Positions 23,716 through 32,618 of a stretch of DNA of 50,633 nt are shown here, piece after piece. The translations under genes were made by a program, and so were the position numbers. Positions within the stretch are counted from its first letter, which is position 1, and the number at the start of each line of letters is the position of its first letter. Source of the DNA: Phycisphaerales bacterium (GTDB lineage: Bacteria; Planctomycetota; Phycisphaerae; Phycisphaerales; SM1A02); assembly GCA_030748455.1 (NCBI GenBank), contig JASMLY010000020.1:1-50633 (forward strand), given 5' to 3'. Under the pieces are notes generated by a model. It searched no databases. It was given only the letters and a program-made list of their open reading frames with translations, and had not been told where the DNA came from.

Positions 23716-24650
23716 AGCGTTGTGGGAAATTTCGGTTTTTCACCAGCAAGTGCTGCTGCAACGTCTCGAACCACCCAACCCATGTTTTCGATCGCTGTTT
23801 TTGTTTTTGCTGCCACGTGGGGGTAGAGGTCTACATTCTTTTTTCCAAGAAGTGGATACCCGCTCGTAAAAGGTTCGGGGTCGTGTACGTCTAAGATTGC
23901 AAAAGATTGTTTGTGATGATCCAAAAATGCAGCAAGGTCTTTTGCCTCGACAACGAATCCCCTTGATGTGTTAACAAACAACACGTCTTCTCTCATTTGA
24001 GAAAACACATCTGCACAAAATATTCCCTTGTTTTCTATTCTTCCATCAATATGAACTGAAACAATGTGGCTTTCTTTTAAAACAACAGGTAGCTCCACTT
24101 GTTCACAACCGGTTTGATTTTTGATTTGTTTCAAATCGTAGTACATAACCCTGAACCCGATCGCTTTTGCAATGCGACCAAGCTTCGAGCCTACACGTCC
24201 AAATCCAATGATTCCCAAGGTCATTTGGTCAAATTGCTGTTCACAGATAGAAGATTCTCTATGTAATTTCCACTCTTCTATGTCTAGTGCTGTTTGTATT
24301 TTGTGTGGTGATCTGAGTTTTGGAAGGATGGCTGCGAGTGTGAACTCAACGACAGCCTCACTATTTGCCTCTGGTGTGTGCACAACCTGTATCCCCCTGC
24401 GAGAACACGCCATGAGGTCGATGTTATCAACGCCCACGCCTGCCCGACCAACAACTTGCAAATTTGGTGCTCTTTCAATCAGATCCGAATTGACCTCAGT
24501 GTAGGTTCGAATCACGAGTCCATGTGCTTTTGGGAGTAATTCTTGAAAACGTAGCGTGTGGGATGGGCAAACGTGCAAATCTACTCGTTCTGCAAGCCAA
24601 TCACTGCAGACTTGTGGGAGGTTCTCTGTTTGAATAACAAGAGGCTTCAC
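23712..24650 (-). CDS. D-2-hydroxyacid dehydrogenase, phosphoglycerate dehydrogenase-like
   Basis: The 312-residue protein has the two-domain fold of D-isomer-specific dehydrogenases. LQVVGRAGVGVDNIDLMACS and TPEANSEAVVEFTLAAILPK are the substrate domain. MTLGIIGFGRVGSKLGRIAK (about 145-165) is the NAD-binding Rossmann loop. The catalytic Arg is in VLFVNTSRGFVVEAKDLAAF, Glu in LDVHDPEPF and His in LYPHVAAKTKTA. It resembles 3-phosphoglycerate dehydrogenase (SerA) without the regulatory C-terminal domain, but 3-phosphoglycerate as substrate is not proved. It ends the long leftward gene run, 30 bases after ccsA. Confidence 0.85.
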   Translation of the reverse strand: MKPLVIQTENLPQVCSDWLAERVDLHVCPSHTLRFQELLPKAHGLVIRTYTEVNSDLIERAPNLQVVGRAGVGVDNIDLMACSRRGIQVVHTPEANSEAVVEFTLAAILPKLRSPHKIQTALDIEEWKLHRESSICEQQFDQMTLGIIGFGRVGSKLGRIAKAIGFRVMYYDLKQIKNQTGCEQVELPVVLKESHIVSVHIDGRIENKGIFCADVFSQMREDVLFVNTSRGFVVEAKDLAAFLDHHKQSFAILDVHDPEPFTSGYPLLGKKNVDLYPHVAAKTKTAIENMGWVVRDVAAALAGEKPKFPTTL

Positions 24651-24680
24651 GAATACATGGTACTACAACAATGCGTGTTC

Positions 24681-26333
24681 TTACGCGTATGAATGCAAAC
24701 CTGAAATTGTAAAATTGATGATAATCCAGTTAAAGAGCATTACAGCGCACCCAAGAAGCGCTAACCACGCAGTCCAAATACCCTTGTCCTTCACCTTTAA
24801 CCTTGCATGAATAAGGACAACAAAGATGAGGAAGGTGTTGAGTGCAAAGACCTCTTTTGGATCCCAACCCCATGGTCTGCCCCACGAATGATCTGCCCAG
24901 ATTGCACCCATAACGATCCCTGCCCATAAAAGAATAAACGACAATTCAACAAGGATCATCGTTGCCCCATCAAGAACAGAACCCATATTGTTTGACAACG
25001 CTTTTTGTTCACCAGGTCGGACTTCAACAAGCGAAGCAATCCCCCCAGCCCTCGCAAAATCAGATACTCCATCTTCTCCTCGGATCTTTTGTAGTCCTCT
25101 TCGGATGAGATAAAACGATGCAGAAACCGCAGCAACAAAAATAAGACAATACGCAAAAATAATAAAATTCACGTGGATGTACAACCAAACATCGTGCAAC
25201 ACGGGCATTTTGTTTGAGATGTGTGGGTTGAGTTCGAGTGGGTACAACCGTACGGCTAGCAGCGCAACCATTGCCGTGATCGCTGCCCCAAGTGGAAACA
25301 GGTATTTCATCGCGCTTTTTCGAAGAAATAGTTCCATAAGAACGGCAAAGACGCCACCCATCCATGCTGCTGTGGTGATTGCCTCAAACATGTTCGCGTT
25401 CGGAAATCTTCCTGACACATACCATCGCCACACAATTGCGACAGTGTTCAAAAGAACGGCCAAGATAAACACACACATCCCAACACTTCCAACCCGCCTG
25501 AATCTGTACACAAAAGCCATGAGTAACAACACAACACTCACGAGGTACACCAGCCACACCCATGTCAGATTGCCTAGCCTGAAGTACAAACTTTCAAGCG
25601 CAAGTTTTCCCGCGTCTGGATACACAGATGTTCCATCACCGAGTGCTGGAATCAGGTTTGCAAGATTGCTCAACTCCGTATTCGTTGTTTTTGCGTCTCC
25701 CGCCTGCCACGCAATAGCAAGCCGTTGCCAAGCGTCAATGATTTCTTGGTTGTCAAGTGTGTCAAGCGTGCTCCATGGTTCTGTTTCACTTCCGCTTGAG
25801 GGTGGAACTATTTTAAGACTTGCCCATAAATTTCTAGGGTCGCTTGCCCCAAGCGCTGAGCCAATGGTCTCTATGGGTGAAGCAAACCGCCTATTATCTC
25901 GCCTCATTTTTCCAAACAACGATTGGATCAGTGGGTTTTGGATGAGCTCTTTTGAAATAAGCCCAGTTTTCATAAATGTTTGAAGCCGTTGTTGCGTTTC
26001 GGGGTTTACTGAACCAAGTTCTTGAATAATGCTTGCACGAATGCCTTTGTGTTTTACATAAATAATATCTTTGTCTACATACCTCTCTGGTCGAAGCATC
26101 ATGTCAAAGTATGTGAATGTAGCGTCTTGCCCCTCAAACTTTTTTGAACCCATGATGTATGGCATAAAAGATCGAGCAAACGTCTCATAGGACTTTACGC
26201 GACCCTCGGTAAACACAGCAACTTGATCCCCCCAGGGCTTCATGTCAACTTGGTCTTCAAAAGAAAGTGGGTCTGCTCCAAAAGAGAAGGATGTGGCAAC
26301 AAGCAATAACAGGTATGGAAAAATGTTTTTCAT
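24681..26333 (-). CDS. ccsA: Cytochrome c assembly protein CcsA, with long N-terminal part
   Basis: The C-terminal half (about residues 265-550) is CcsA: eight helices with the heme-handling tryptophan-rich motif SWGRPWGWDPKEVFALNTFL (about 482-501), flanking histidines in LHDVWLYIHVNF and LIHARLK. CcsA and CcsB (system II) move heme across the membrane and attach it to apocytochromes c. Before this lie a signal-like helix and some 240 residues outside the membrane, rich in helices (GSKKFEGQDATFTYFDMMLR, ETQQRLQTFMKTGLISKELI), ending at an extra helix near 262. CcsA is usually near 300-350 residues. It overlaps ccsB by 4 bases (ATGA). Confidence 0.88.
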   Translation of the reverse strand: MKNIFPYLLLLVATSFSFGADPLSFEDQVDMKPWGDQVAVFTEGRVKSYETFARSFMPYIMGSKKFEGQDATFTYFDMMLRPERYVDKDIIYVKHKGIRASIIQELGSVNPETQQRLQTFMKTGLISKELIQNPLIQSLFGKMRRDNRRFASPIETIGSALGASDPRNLWASLKIVPPSSGSETEPWSTLDTLDNQEIIDAWQRLAIAWQAGDAKTTNTELSNLANLIPALGDGTSVYPDAGKLALESLYFRLGNLTWVWLVYLVSVVLLLMAFVYRFRRVGSVGMCVFILAVLLNTVAIVWRWYVSGRFPNANMFEAITTAAWMGGVFAVLMELFLRKSAMKYLFPLGAAITAMVALLAVRLYPLELNPHISNKMPVLHDVWLYIHVNFIIFAYCLIFVAAVSASFYLIRRGLQKIRGEDGVSDFARAGGIASLVEVRPGEQKALSNNMGSVLDGATMILVELSFILLWAGIVMGAIWADHSWGRPWGWDPKEVFALNTFLIFVVLIHARLKVKDKGIWTAWLALLGCAVMLFNWIIINFTISGLHSYA

Positions 26334-28726
26334 GCTGCTGACCTTTCGTAGACCGCTTGTTGTCGTTTACGCTTAATCATCGGTTTGATATAAAACGCCC
26401 AAATCATTCCAGCAACAGTGAGGCAACACCCCAGAAGCATTGGAACAACTCCGAACCTATTCCCAACACCAAGTACGGTGTAATTCAATCCTTGAGAGGT
26501 TGAGTCTGGTGGATCCCACTGTGACTGAAAGAACCAATAACTTTGGTAGGGTTTTGGATCATTCACGCTTACCGGTGTTGTAATCTCTTCTTCGCCTAAA
26601 AACCGTACAAGGCTTCGCCAATTCAATACACTAGAGGTTCTGCCGGTGAATCCACCAACATGAGAATCTATCTCAAACGAATCAAGTGCAACGGGGACTG
26701 GGAGCGGGGCGCTTCGTCTTGAGAACAACACCTGAAAAGTTCTTCCATCTGCTAATTGTAAAACTGTTGGCTCGTAGCGGAAACGCCGAACCGCATCTTT
26801 TGTTGATATGAAGGGGTATTGATGAAATGGCAACCATGTTTCGGTTGCTCCGCTAGGTGTTGGAATGACGAGTTTCACCATTGAGTAATAATTACTCGCA
26901 CTTGGATCGCGTTGGGTTGGAGGAACGATTGATGGTCGTGTTTCGTTCTTCGTATGTGATTCTGCCCGATCGATCGTGATACTCACTTCGTCTGTAAGGT
27001 TGAGTGGGTCTCCAATGACCATGGTTTGATATTGGGGTTCGTCCTCTCCAATTGCCATCAACAACCCATACGATCCATCATCGAGCCCCCCCACAATCGT
27101 GATTGGTGCGCCACCGGAGGAGTATCTCATTTTGATCGAATCGTCGAGAAATTTTGGTGCTTGTTCGTTATGTTGTTCACCCTCAACAACATCTCTGTTC
27201 ATAGACGGGTTGTCGAACACCCATCGCTCCCACGTGTCTTCCCCTTTTTTAATTTCAACCTGTGCAAGAGACACGACTGTTCCTGAAATATGAAGGTTGT
27301 TTTGCACTGCTTTCACTTTGTAAAAATACTCTGTATCTCCTATTTGAGTAAACGTTTCGATATTTTTAACTGGAAGGTTGAGTTCTTTTCCCTGAACAGA
27401 GCAACGTATTGTTGGCTTGAGTGATTGCTGCATGACATCAAGTTCTGAGTCATCTTCAAGCCAGCGAAACGCCATGAGAGTTGAATCTGCGGTGTTGAGA
27501 GATTTGTCAAATGCATACATTTGTACTTCTTGTTCTGTGTCAGTACCCTTTCGTAGTGTTACCCACACAACGGGGAACAACTCTTCGCCAGAGACAATCC
27601 TTGAACCCTGAAATGCATAGCGAAGATATCCTGAGATTACGATATCTTCTTGAATTGGGTCTTCATTCGATGTTGGTGAGAGGTGCAGTGCTAGTGGGTT
27701 TGGGGTAAAACCTGTTGGCGACGTTCCCCAAACGTCATTGTGGGTCGGGACGTGGTCGTTAAACCTAGGGAGATTTTCTATTGGTCTTTCAATCCATGGT
27801 CCAACAGGCTCGCCATGATCTGAAATTTGTTGAAAGTAGATCGCTGCACTTTGGGTGACAAAAAATCGTTCTTTTGCGTCTGGAACCAATGAGATATCGA
27901 TCGTTTCGTCTATGAGTGGTGTACCAACAACATTTTTTGCTCTTGCCATTGGCTGGTCTGGATCGCCTGTTGAGACAACATCTTCTGTATATTCTGGATA
28001 CCCCACAATGAGTTGGCGAACGAACATTGTGTCTTCTGGTCCCCTGACAGTGACAGAAACTGCATAGGTCTGTGTCCCAGCATCCTCGCCCGACATGAGT
28101 TCCCAATTTGGGTTGAGATCTGAAATTGTAAATGACCAGTCGTCGACCCAAACAGAGTTTGCTGGAGTTGCAACCATGGAAACTGTTTCGTGATTTGGCA
28201 TCGTAATATTCACCCTTGCTCGTGAGATTACAACATCGCCCTCAACCTTCTTTGCAAAGTAAACAACACACCCAATAACCATCACGATTACACCACCGTG
28301 AATTGTCCAAACTCCTACCGTGAGGATGTTGAGCGGGATTCTTCGAATTGTCACAATGGACATGTTCAAACACAAAAATGCAACAAGCCATTTAAAGGGC
28401 CACCAGTGAAACCATTCAAACTCTGTCATTTCCATGGTTTCACGGATATTTCGCCACGCATCTGGTTCCCAAATCGCAACACGTACAGGAATACCTGATG
28501 ATCCAATAGAACAGTACAAAAACAACACGCACAACGTAATGATTCCAAACCAAATCGTTGTAAACAAATCAATGAACGCAAGCGAAACAATGGTTGGTAT
28601 AAGGAGATACCACCAAACAGACCCTACACCACCCGTTTTTAAAAACAAAAATATGAATGCTGCCGCGAGCAACAACCAAAGTAAACTACTTGGCCATTTA
28701 AAAAATGGATGGGTTGTTTTTGACAT
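26330..28726 (-). CDS. ccsB: Cytochrome c assembly protein CcsB (ResB-like)
   Basis: The 798-residue ResB-type protein has three N-terminal helices (WPSSLLWLLLAAAFIFLFLK at 12-31 and two more to about 75), a fourth near 140 (HGGVIVMVIGCVVYFAKKVE), a very large extracytoplasmic domain (about 165-740) and a last helix (MLLGCCLTVAGMIWAFYIKP near 760). The conserved histidine is in GVWTIHGGVIVMV. ResB holds the apocytochrome and heme together with CcsA. Most ResB proteins are about 400-550 residues, so the outer domain is enlarged. It starts 3 bases after hbd and overlaps ccsA, so all three are probably one message. Confidence 0.85.
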   Translation of the reverse strand: MSKTTHPFFKWPSSLLWLLLAAAFIFLFLKTGGVGSVWWYLLIPTIVSLAFIDLFTTIWFGIITLCVLFLYCSIGSSGIPVRVAIWEPDAWRNIRETMEMTEFEWFHWWPFKWLVAFLCLNMSIVTIRRIPLNILTVGVWTIHGGVIVMVIGCVVYFAKKVEGDVVISRARVNITMPNHETVSMVATPANSVWVDDWSFTISDLNPNWELMSGEDAGTQTYAVSVTVRGPEDTMFVRQLIVGYPEYTEDVVSTGDPDQPMARAKNVVGTPLIDETIDISLVPDAKERFFVTQSAAIYFQQISDHGEPVGPWIERPIENLPRFNDHVPTHNDVWGTSPTGFTPNPLALHLSPTSNEDPIQEDIVISGYLRYAFQGSRIVSGEELFPVVWVTLRKGTDTEQEVQMYAFDKSLNTADSTLMAFRWLEDDSELDVMQQSLKPTIRCSVQGKELNLPVKNIETFTQIGDTEYFYKVKAVQNNLHISGTVVSLAQVEIKKGEDTWERWVFDNPSMNRDVVEGEQHNEQAPKFLDDSIKMRYSSGGAPITIVGGLDDGSYGLLMAIGEDEPQYQTMVIGDPLNLTDEVSITIDRAESHTKNETRPSIVPPTQRDPSASNYYSMVKLVIPTPSGATETWLPFHQYPFISTKDAVRRFRYEPTVLQLADGRTFQVLFSRRSAPLPVPVALDSFEIDSHVGGFTGRTSSVLNWRSLVRFLGEEEITTPVSVNDPKPYQSYWFFQSQWDPPDSTSQGLNYTVLGVGNRFGVVPMLLGCCLTVAGMIWAFYIKPMIKRKRQQAVYERSAA

Positions 28727-28729
28727 GTC

Positions 28730-29593
28730 TTACCTTTTTTCGTAGCTATACACACCTTGACCGGTTTTGTCACCAAGGTTCCCAGCCTCTACAAGAGCGG
28801 CAAGTTTGTCGTTGGGTAAGTATTTTGGATTTTCGTTGAGCCCGTTGTACATCACCATCATGATATCCCTACAAACATCTAAACCAATGTAATCTGCGAG
28901 TCGCAGTGGTCCCATCGGAAACGCGCAGCCTAATTTCATAATCGAATCAATGTCTTCTGGTTCTGCTACGCCATCAGACCATGCGTGGAATGCTTCGTTG
29001 ATCATTGGCATAAGTACTCTGTTTGAGACAAAGCCAGCAAAATCATTGGCGGGCACAGGTATTTTTCCCATCGCCTCCGATAGCGCGATTGTTGCTGCGG
29101 TTGTTTCATCGCTTGTTTGTTTTCCCTTGATCACCTCTACCAACTTCATTACTGGAACAGGGTTGAAGAAGTGCATCCCGATCACTCTGTTTGCTGCTTC
29201 GGGGATTGATGTGGCCAAATCAGAAATTGATATTGATGATGTGTTCGTTGCAAGAACCACATCGTTTCCGAACGTTTCGAACATTTGTTTGAAAATTGTT
29301 TTTTTAACATCAATGTTTTCTGTCGCCGCTTCAACCACCCAGTCGGAATCGGACGCCTCGCCCATTGATGTGACGTATGACACCCTTTGAATTGCAGAAT
29401 CTGCTTCCTCTTGCGTCATGCGTTCTTTTGAGACGGCTCTTGCAAGTTGTTTTTCGTGATATGTTTTTGCTCTTACAAGTTGGTCTTCGCTAATGTCAAC
29501 GAGTACTGCTTGGAGACCACTCGTTGCTGCGGTAAGCGCAATACCACTTCCCATTGTTCCCCCACCGATAACGGCTATTTTTTGTACAGACAT
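28730..29593 (-). CDS. hbd: 3-hydroxybutyryl-CoA (3-hydroxyacyl-CoA) dehydrogenase
   Basis: The 287-residue protein has the usual size and order: NAD-binding IAVIGGGTMGSGIALTAATS at the N-terminus, ATNTSSISISDLATSIPEAA, the catalytic pair in VIGMHFFNPVPVMKLVEVIK (His, then Glu further on), and the C-terminal dimer domain with FAGFVSNRVLMPMINEAFHA and MKLGCAFPMGPLRLADYIGL. It oxidises 3-hydroxyacyl-CoA with NAD. Its start codon touches the stop codon of the citrate synthase gene with no gap, and ccsB follows after 3 bases. Short-chain acyl-CoA breakdown or butyryl-CoA metabolism is likely. Confidence 0.93.
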   Translation of the reverse strand: MSVQKIAVIGGGTMGSGIALTAATSGLQAVLVDISEDQLVRAKTYHEKQLARAVSKERMTQEEADSAIQRVSYVTSMGEASDSDWVVEAATENIDVKKTIFKQMFETFGNDVVLATNTSSISISDLATSIPEAANRVIGMHFFNPVPVMKLVEVIKGKQTSDETTAATIALSEAMGKIPVPANDFAGFVSNRVLMPMINEAFHAWSDGVAEPEDIDSIMKLGCAFPMGPLRLADYIGLDVCRDIMMVMYNGLNENPKYLPNDKLAALVEAGNLGDKTGQGVYSYEKR

Positions 29594-30751
29594 TTAATCG
29601 TTCCAGTTTCTTAGTTCTTCGCCTGTGTAGCGAGCAAGCGGGCGAATAATCCTATTGTTTTGGTGTTGTTCCATGATGTGCGCACACCAACCCGTTATTC
29701 TTGATGCAACAAAAATTGGCGTGTATTGAGGAACAGGAATACCCATTGCAAAATAAGTCATGCCACAAGGAAAATCAACGTTTGGATGTATGTTTTTATC
29801 TCGAAGCATGATTGCTTGTACTTCGTCGCCAAGGTCAAACCATTTTTTTGCCTCTTGGTTCGCTTCTTCAGCGTACTTGAGGCCCCAGCCACGAAGGATT
29901 CCCGCGCGGTGGTCGCCATTTTTGTAGACTCGGTGGCCAAAACCCATGAGTTTTTTCTTTGTTTCAAACGCGTGTTGCATAAACGCTTCTGCGGTAGAGC
30001 CACCATCAACAGCGTCCATAATTTCTTTGAGCATCTCCATTGCGGCTTCGTTCGCACCACCGTGCAAGTTGCCCTTGAGTGCACCAATTCCACCACAGAC
30101 ACATGCGTGGAGGTCGCTGTTTGTTGAAGCGATGACACGGCTTGTAAACGTTGAAGCGTTAAAGTCGTGTTCTGCATAAAGCACAAGCGAAACATCCATA
30201 ACCTTCGCCGCTGATTCGTGTGGCACCTCTCCACTCATACACCAAAGTAGGTTTGCTGCGTGGCTCAAGTTGGGGTCAGGATCAACTGGGGTTTTTCCAT
30301 CAAGTGCCATTTGATGCACACCGATACAAGTTGGAATTTTTGCAAGCAGGTGCATGGACTTTTGAAGATCTGCTTCTGCGGAATTATCCTCACATAGTGG
30401 ACATGTGTGGGATAACAACGAAACTGCTGTTCGAAGCACCGCCATCGGATGCGCGTTTGGAGAATCGTTTGCAATTTTGATAATTGCTTCTTTTACGGTT
30501 TGTGGGATTGCCCGCATAGAAACAAGTTGTGATTTAAAATCAGAAAGCTCGTCAACTGAAGGCTTGTTTCCTTTTAAGAGTAGGTATGCAACCTCTTCAA
30601 ACGTTGCGTTTTGGGCAAGGTCTGCTATCTCATATCCTCGATACATCAGCTGGGTTTGATTCACAGAGCATACAGATGTGTCGCCAATAACTTGCCCAGC
30701 AAGTCCCCTTTGGTCTGCTTGTTTTGGTTTTTTTTCTTCTGTTTGTGTCAT
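29594..30751 (-). CDS. prpC: 2-Methylcitrate synthase / citrate synthase
   Basis: I start at ATG 30749-30751 (MTQTEEKKPKQADQRGLAGQ; 385 residues); an ATG 12 codons upstream (30787) is also possible. Citrate synthase family blocks are GQVIGDTSVCSVNQTQLMYR, YEIADLAQNATFEEVAYLLL, HDFNASTFTSRVIASTNSDL (active-site His), GGIGALKGNLHGGANEAAME, MGFGHRVYKNGDHRAGI with the second catalytic His, and PCGMTYFAMGIPVPQYTPIF with the aspartate region. The short form with MxYRGY is shared by citrate and methylcitrate synthases. The methylisocitrate lyase gene just upstream favours methylcitrate synthase, but prpD is absent, so plain citrate synthase stays possible. Confidence 0.88.
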   Translation of the reverse strand: MTQTEEKKPKQADQRGLAGQVIGDTSVCSVNQTQLMYRGYEIADLAQNATFEEVAYLLLKGNKPSVDELSDFKSQLVSMRAIPQTVKEAIIKIANDSPNAHPMAVLRTAVSLLSHTCPLCEDNSAEADLQKSMHLLAKIPTCIGVHQMALDGKTPVDPDPNLSHAANLLWCMSGEVPHESAAKVMDVSLVLYAEHDFNASTFTSRVIASTNSDLHACVCGGIGALKGNLHGGANEAAMEMLKEIMDAVDGGSTAEAFMQHAFETKKKLMGFGHRVYKNGDHRAGILRGWGLKYAEEANQEAKKWFDLGDEVQAIMLRDKNIHPNVDFPCGMTYFAMGIPVPQYTPIFVASRITGWCAHIMEQHQNNRIIRPLARYTGEELRNWND

Positions 30752-30964
30752 GTTTGCTTTCTCAATTTGACCCCGCGAATTCGACATTCATTGAACCCCC
30801 CATTCTATCAGAATTTGTTCACAATAGGTTTTAAGGGGACTCGGTGCTGACACCAAGCGAAACACTATAACTTTATACAAAACTCTAAAAAACGAACGCA
30901 CAACCGATGGCGTGAGCCTATGTAGAAAACACTGAGGTGGTTCTTCTTTAGGAGTCGTACTGAT

Positions 30965-31822
30965 CTATTGGGCAAGGAAGGGCCATGGTTCACTCGGTAC
31001 GTACCCGAGTAAATCATAGAGTTCTTGCCGTGTTTGCATTTGATGCTCAAACTCGGATGCACTTCCTGTTTTATACAATGTATCAAGGCAATTTGTAATT
31101 GCGTGCATTGCAACCCGTTGCATTGTTACGGGGAAAATGACCATGGAATACCCCAGAGATTCAAACTCTTTTGCTGAAATGTGCGGGGTTTTTCCAAACT
31201 CGGTCATGTTTGCAAGAAGCAAGCCGGGGCACTCTTTTGCAAACACCTTAAATTCGTCTTGAGATCGAAGTCCCTCTGGAAACAGCATGTCGGCTCCCGC
31301 TTCTCGATACGCACAAGCACGCTCAATCGCTGTGTCCAATGAGTCTGTACCACGAGCATCTGTTCGGGCAATAATGAGAAAATCTTTGTGTGGCTTGCTT
31401 TGTACAGCAAAGCGAATCTTTTCAGCCATTTCTGATTGAGAAACGAGTGTTTTTCCGTCGAGGTGACCACATCGTTTTGGGAATTCTTGATCTTCTATGT
31501 GCATACCTGCTGCACCACTATTTGCATACTCAACAACTGTTCTTGAAATATTGTCGATCTCTCCATATCCAGTGTCTGCATCAACGACGACCGGAAGGTT
31601 GCTTGCACGTACAACCTCTCGAATGGTTCTGCACATTTCCGTGAGTGTGATCAATCCAACGTCGGGGTACCCAGAAGCGTTTGCTGTTGCGCCCCCACTG
31701 ATATAGCACGAATCAAACCCTGCCCTTGCAATTGCAGATGCAACCAAGCCGTTCCAAGCTCCGGGGCAAATCACGATCCCCTCTTCCATTTTTTCCCTAA
31801 GTACTGTGCTTTGAAGTGTCAT
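30965..31822 (-). CDS. prpB: 2-Methylisocitrate lyase
   Basis: The 285-residue isocitrate lyase/PEP mutase superfamily enzyme has CPGAWNGLVASAIARAGFDS, VVDADTGYGEIDNISRTVVE (metal-binding aspartates), the signature EDQEFPKRCGHLDGKTLVSQ with its catalytic KRCGH, FLIIARTDARGTDSLDTAIE and LANMTEFGKTPHISAKEFES. It splits methylisocitrate into pyruvate and succinate, the last step of the methylcitrate cycle for propionyl-CoA. It lies between the TauE-like gene, which it overlaps by 4 bases, and the citrate synthase gene, 177 to 213 bases away. That gap shows a TAGAAT box but no clear -35. PEP phosphonomutase relatives have a different loop, so lyase is favoured. Confidence 0.92.
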   Translation of the reverse strand: MTLQSTVLREKMEEGIVICPGAWNGLVASAIARAGFDSCYISGGATANASGYPDVGLITLTEMCRTIREVVRASNLPVVVDADTGYGEIDNISRTVVEYANSGAAGMHIEDQEFPKRCGHLDGKTLVSQSEMAEKIRFAVQSKPHKDFLIIARTDARGTDSLDTAIERACAYREAGADMLFPEGLRSQDEFKVFAKECPGLLLANMTEFGKTPHISAKEFESLGYSMVIFPVTMQRVAMHAITNCLDTLYKTGSASEFEHQMQTRQELYDLLGYVPSEPWPFLAQ

Positions 31823-32613
31823 TGTGTAGATTTTACATCAACAGGCAATGGCCCGTTTTGAACGGTTGAAGTGGTCATGAACATTTTGATTGAAGCGGTG
31901 AGTAGTACAACACCAAGGATTGTTCGTAAGCCCTGGTGCCCAAGTTTTTTTGACCCGAAGGAGGCCCCCAACATCCCTCCAACTACGACTGCGATGGCTA
32001 AGGGGAGAACAAACTCCATGTCTATTGGCACGCTTCCAAAGTCGGTTGCTATGCCACCAAGACCCGCCACAGAGTTCACCAAAATAAAAGGGGCGCTGAT
32101 TGCTGCGGTTTGTTTTGCTGTTGACCAACCAAGCAAAAGCAATAGTGGGCTGAGAAAGATACCACCACCTACACCGATGATTCCACTCCCAAACCCTATC
32201 ACAAGGCCAGCAATGATGATGAGAATTGTCTGTGGGTGTTTGGTTTTTTCTATACCTTTTATTGGAATAAACAACCGAGCTGCTGCATACAACAAAACCA
32301 CTCCCACAACTGGTTTGTAGACATTCTGGGAAATTTCAATAGATCCTCCAATAAAAGCGGCGGGGATGCTCGCGAGAATCAATGGTACAAAAATGTCTTT
32401 TCGGAAGGTCCCCGTTTTTCCAAACTTCCATGTTCCAATGGTCGCAACGACAACATTAAGCAGCAGTGCTGTTGGTCGCATTTGCTCTGGGGCAATACCA
32501 GAAAGTGCTAGTACCGCTAAATACCCAGATCCGCCACCGTGTCCGACAGTCGAATACAACCCAGCCATCACAAGGACGGCTAATGAGAGTACAAGGGTTT
32601 GGTCTTCAAACAC
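31819..32613 (-). CDS. TauE/SafE family membrane permease
   Basis: The 264-residue protein has about eight helices in two halves, each with the family motif: YSTVGHGGGSGYLAVLALSG at about 21-40 and IGFGSGIIGVGGGIFLSPLL at about 138-157. TauE/SafE proteins export or import sulfite, sulfoacetate and other small organic anions. Overlap with prpB by 4 bases and its place between the kinase and prpB suggest it may carry a C2-C4 acid, but the substrate cannot be read. The kinase gene stops 5 bases upstream. Confidence 0.88.
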   Translation of the reverse strand: MFEDQTLVLSLAVLVMAGLYSTVGHGGGSGYLAVLALSGIAPEQMRPTALLLNVVVATIGTWKFGKTGTFRKDIFVPLILASIPAAFIGGSIEISQNVYKPVVGVVLLYAAARLFIPIKGIEKTKHPQTILIIIAGLVIGFGSGIIGVGGGIFLSPLLLLLGWSTAKQTAAISAPFILVNSVAGLGGIATDFGSVPIDMEFVLPLAIAVVVGGMLGASFGSKKLGHQGLRTILGVVLLTASIKMFMTTSTVQNGPLPVDVKSTQ

Positions 32614-32618
32614 GCCCC

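Noticed and set aside
30788..30964. A possible small RNA or riboswitch between prpB and the citrate synthase gene
   Set aside because: A short GGTG-CTGA-CACC hairpin and a TAGAAT box exist, but no fold or conserved element that I can name.
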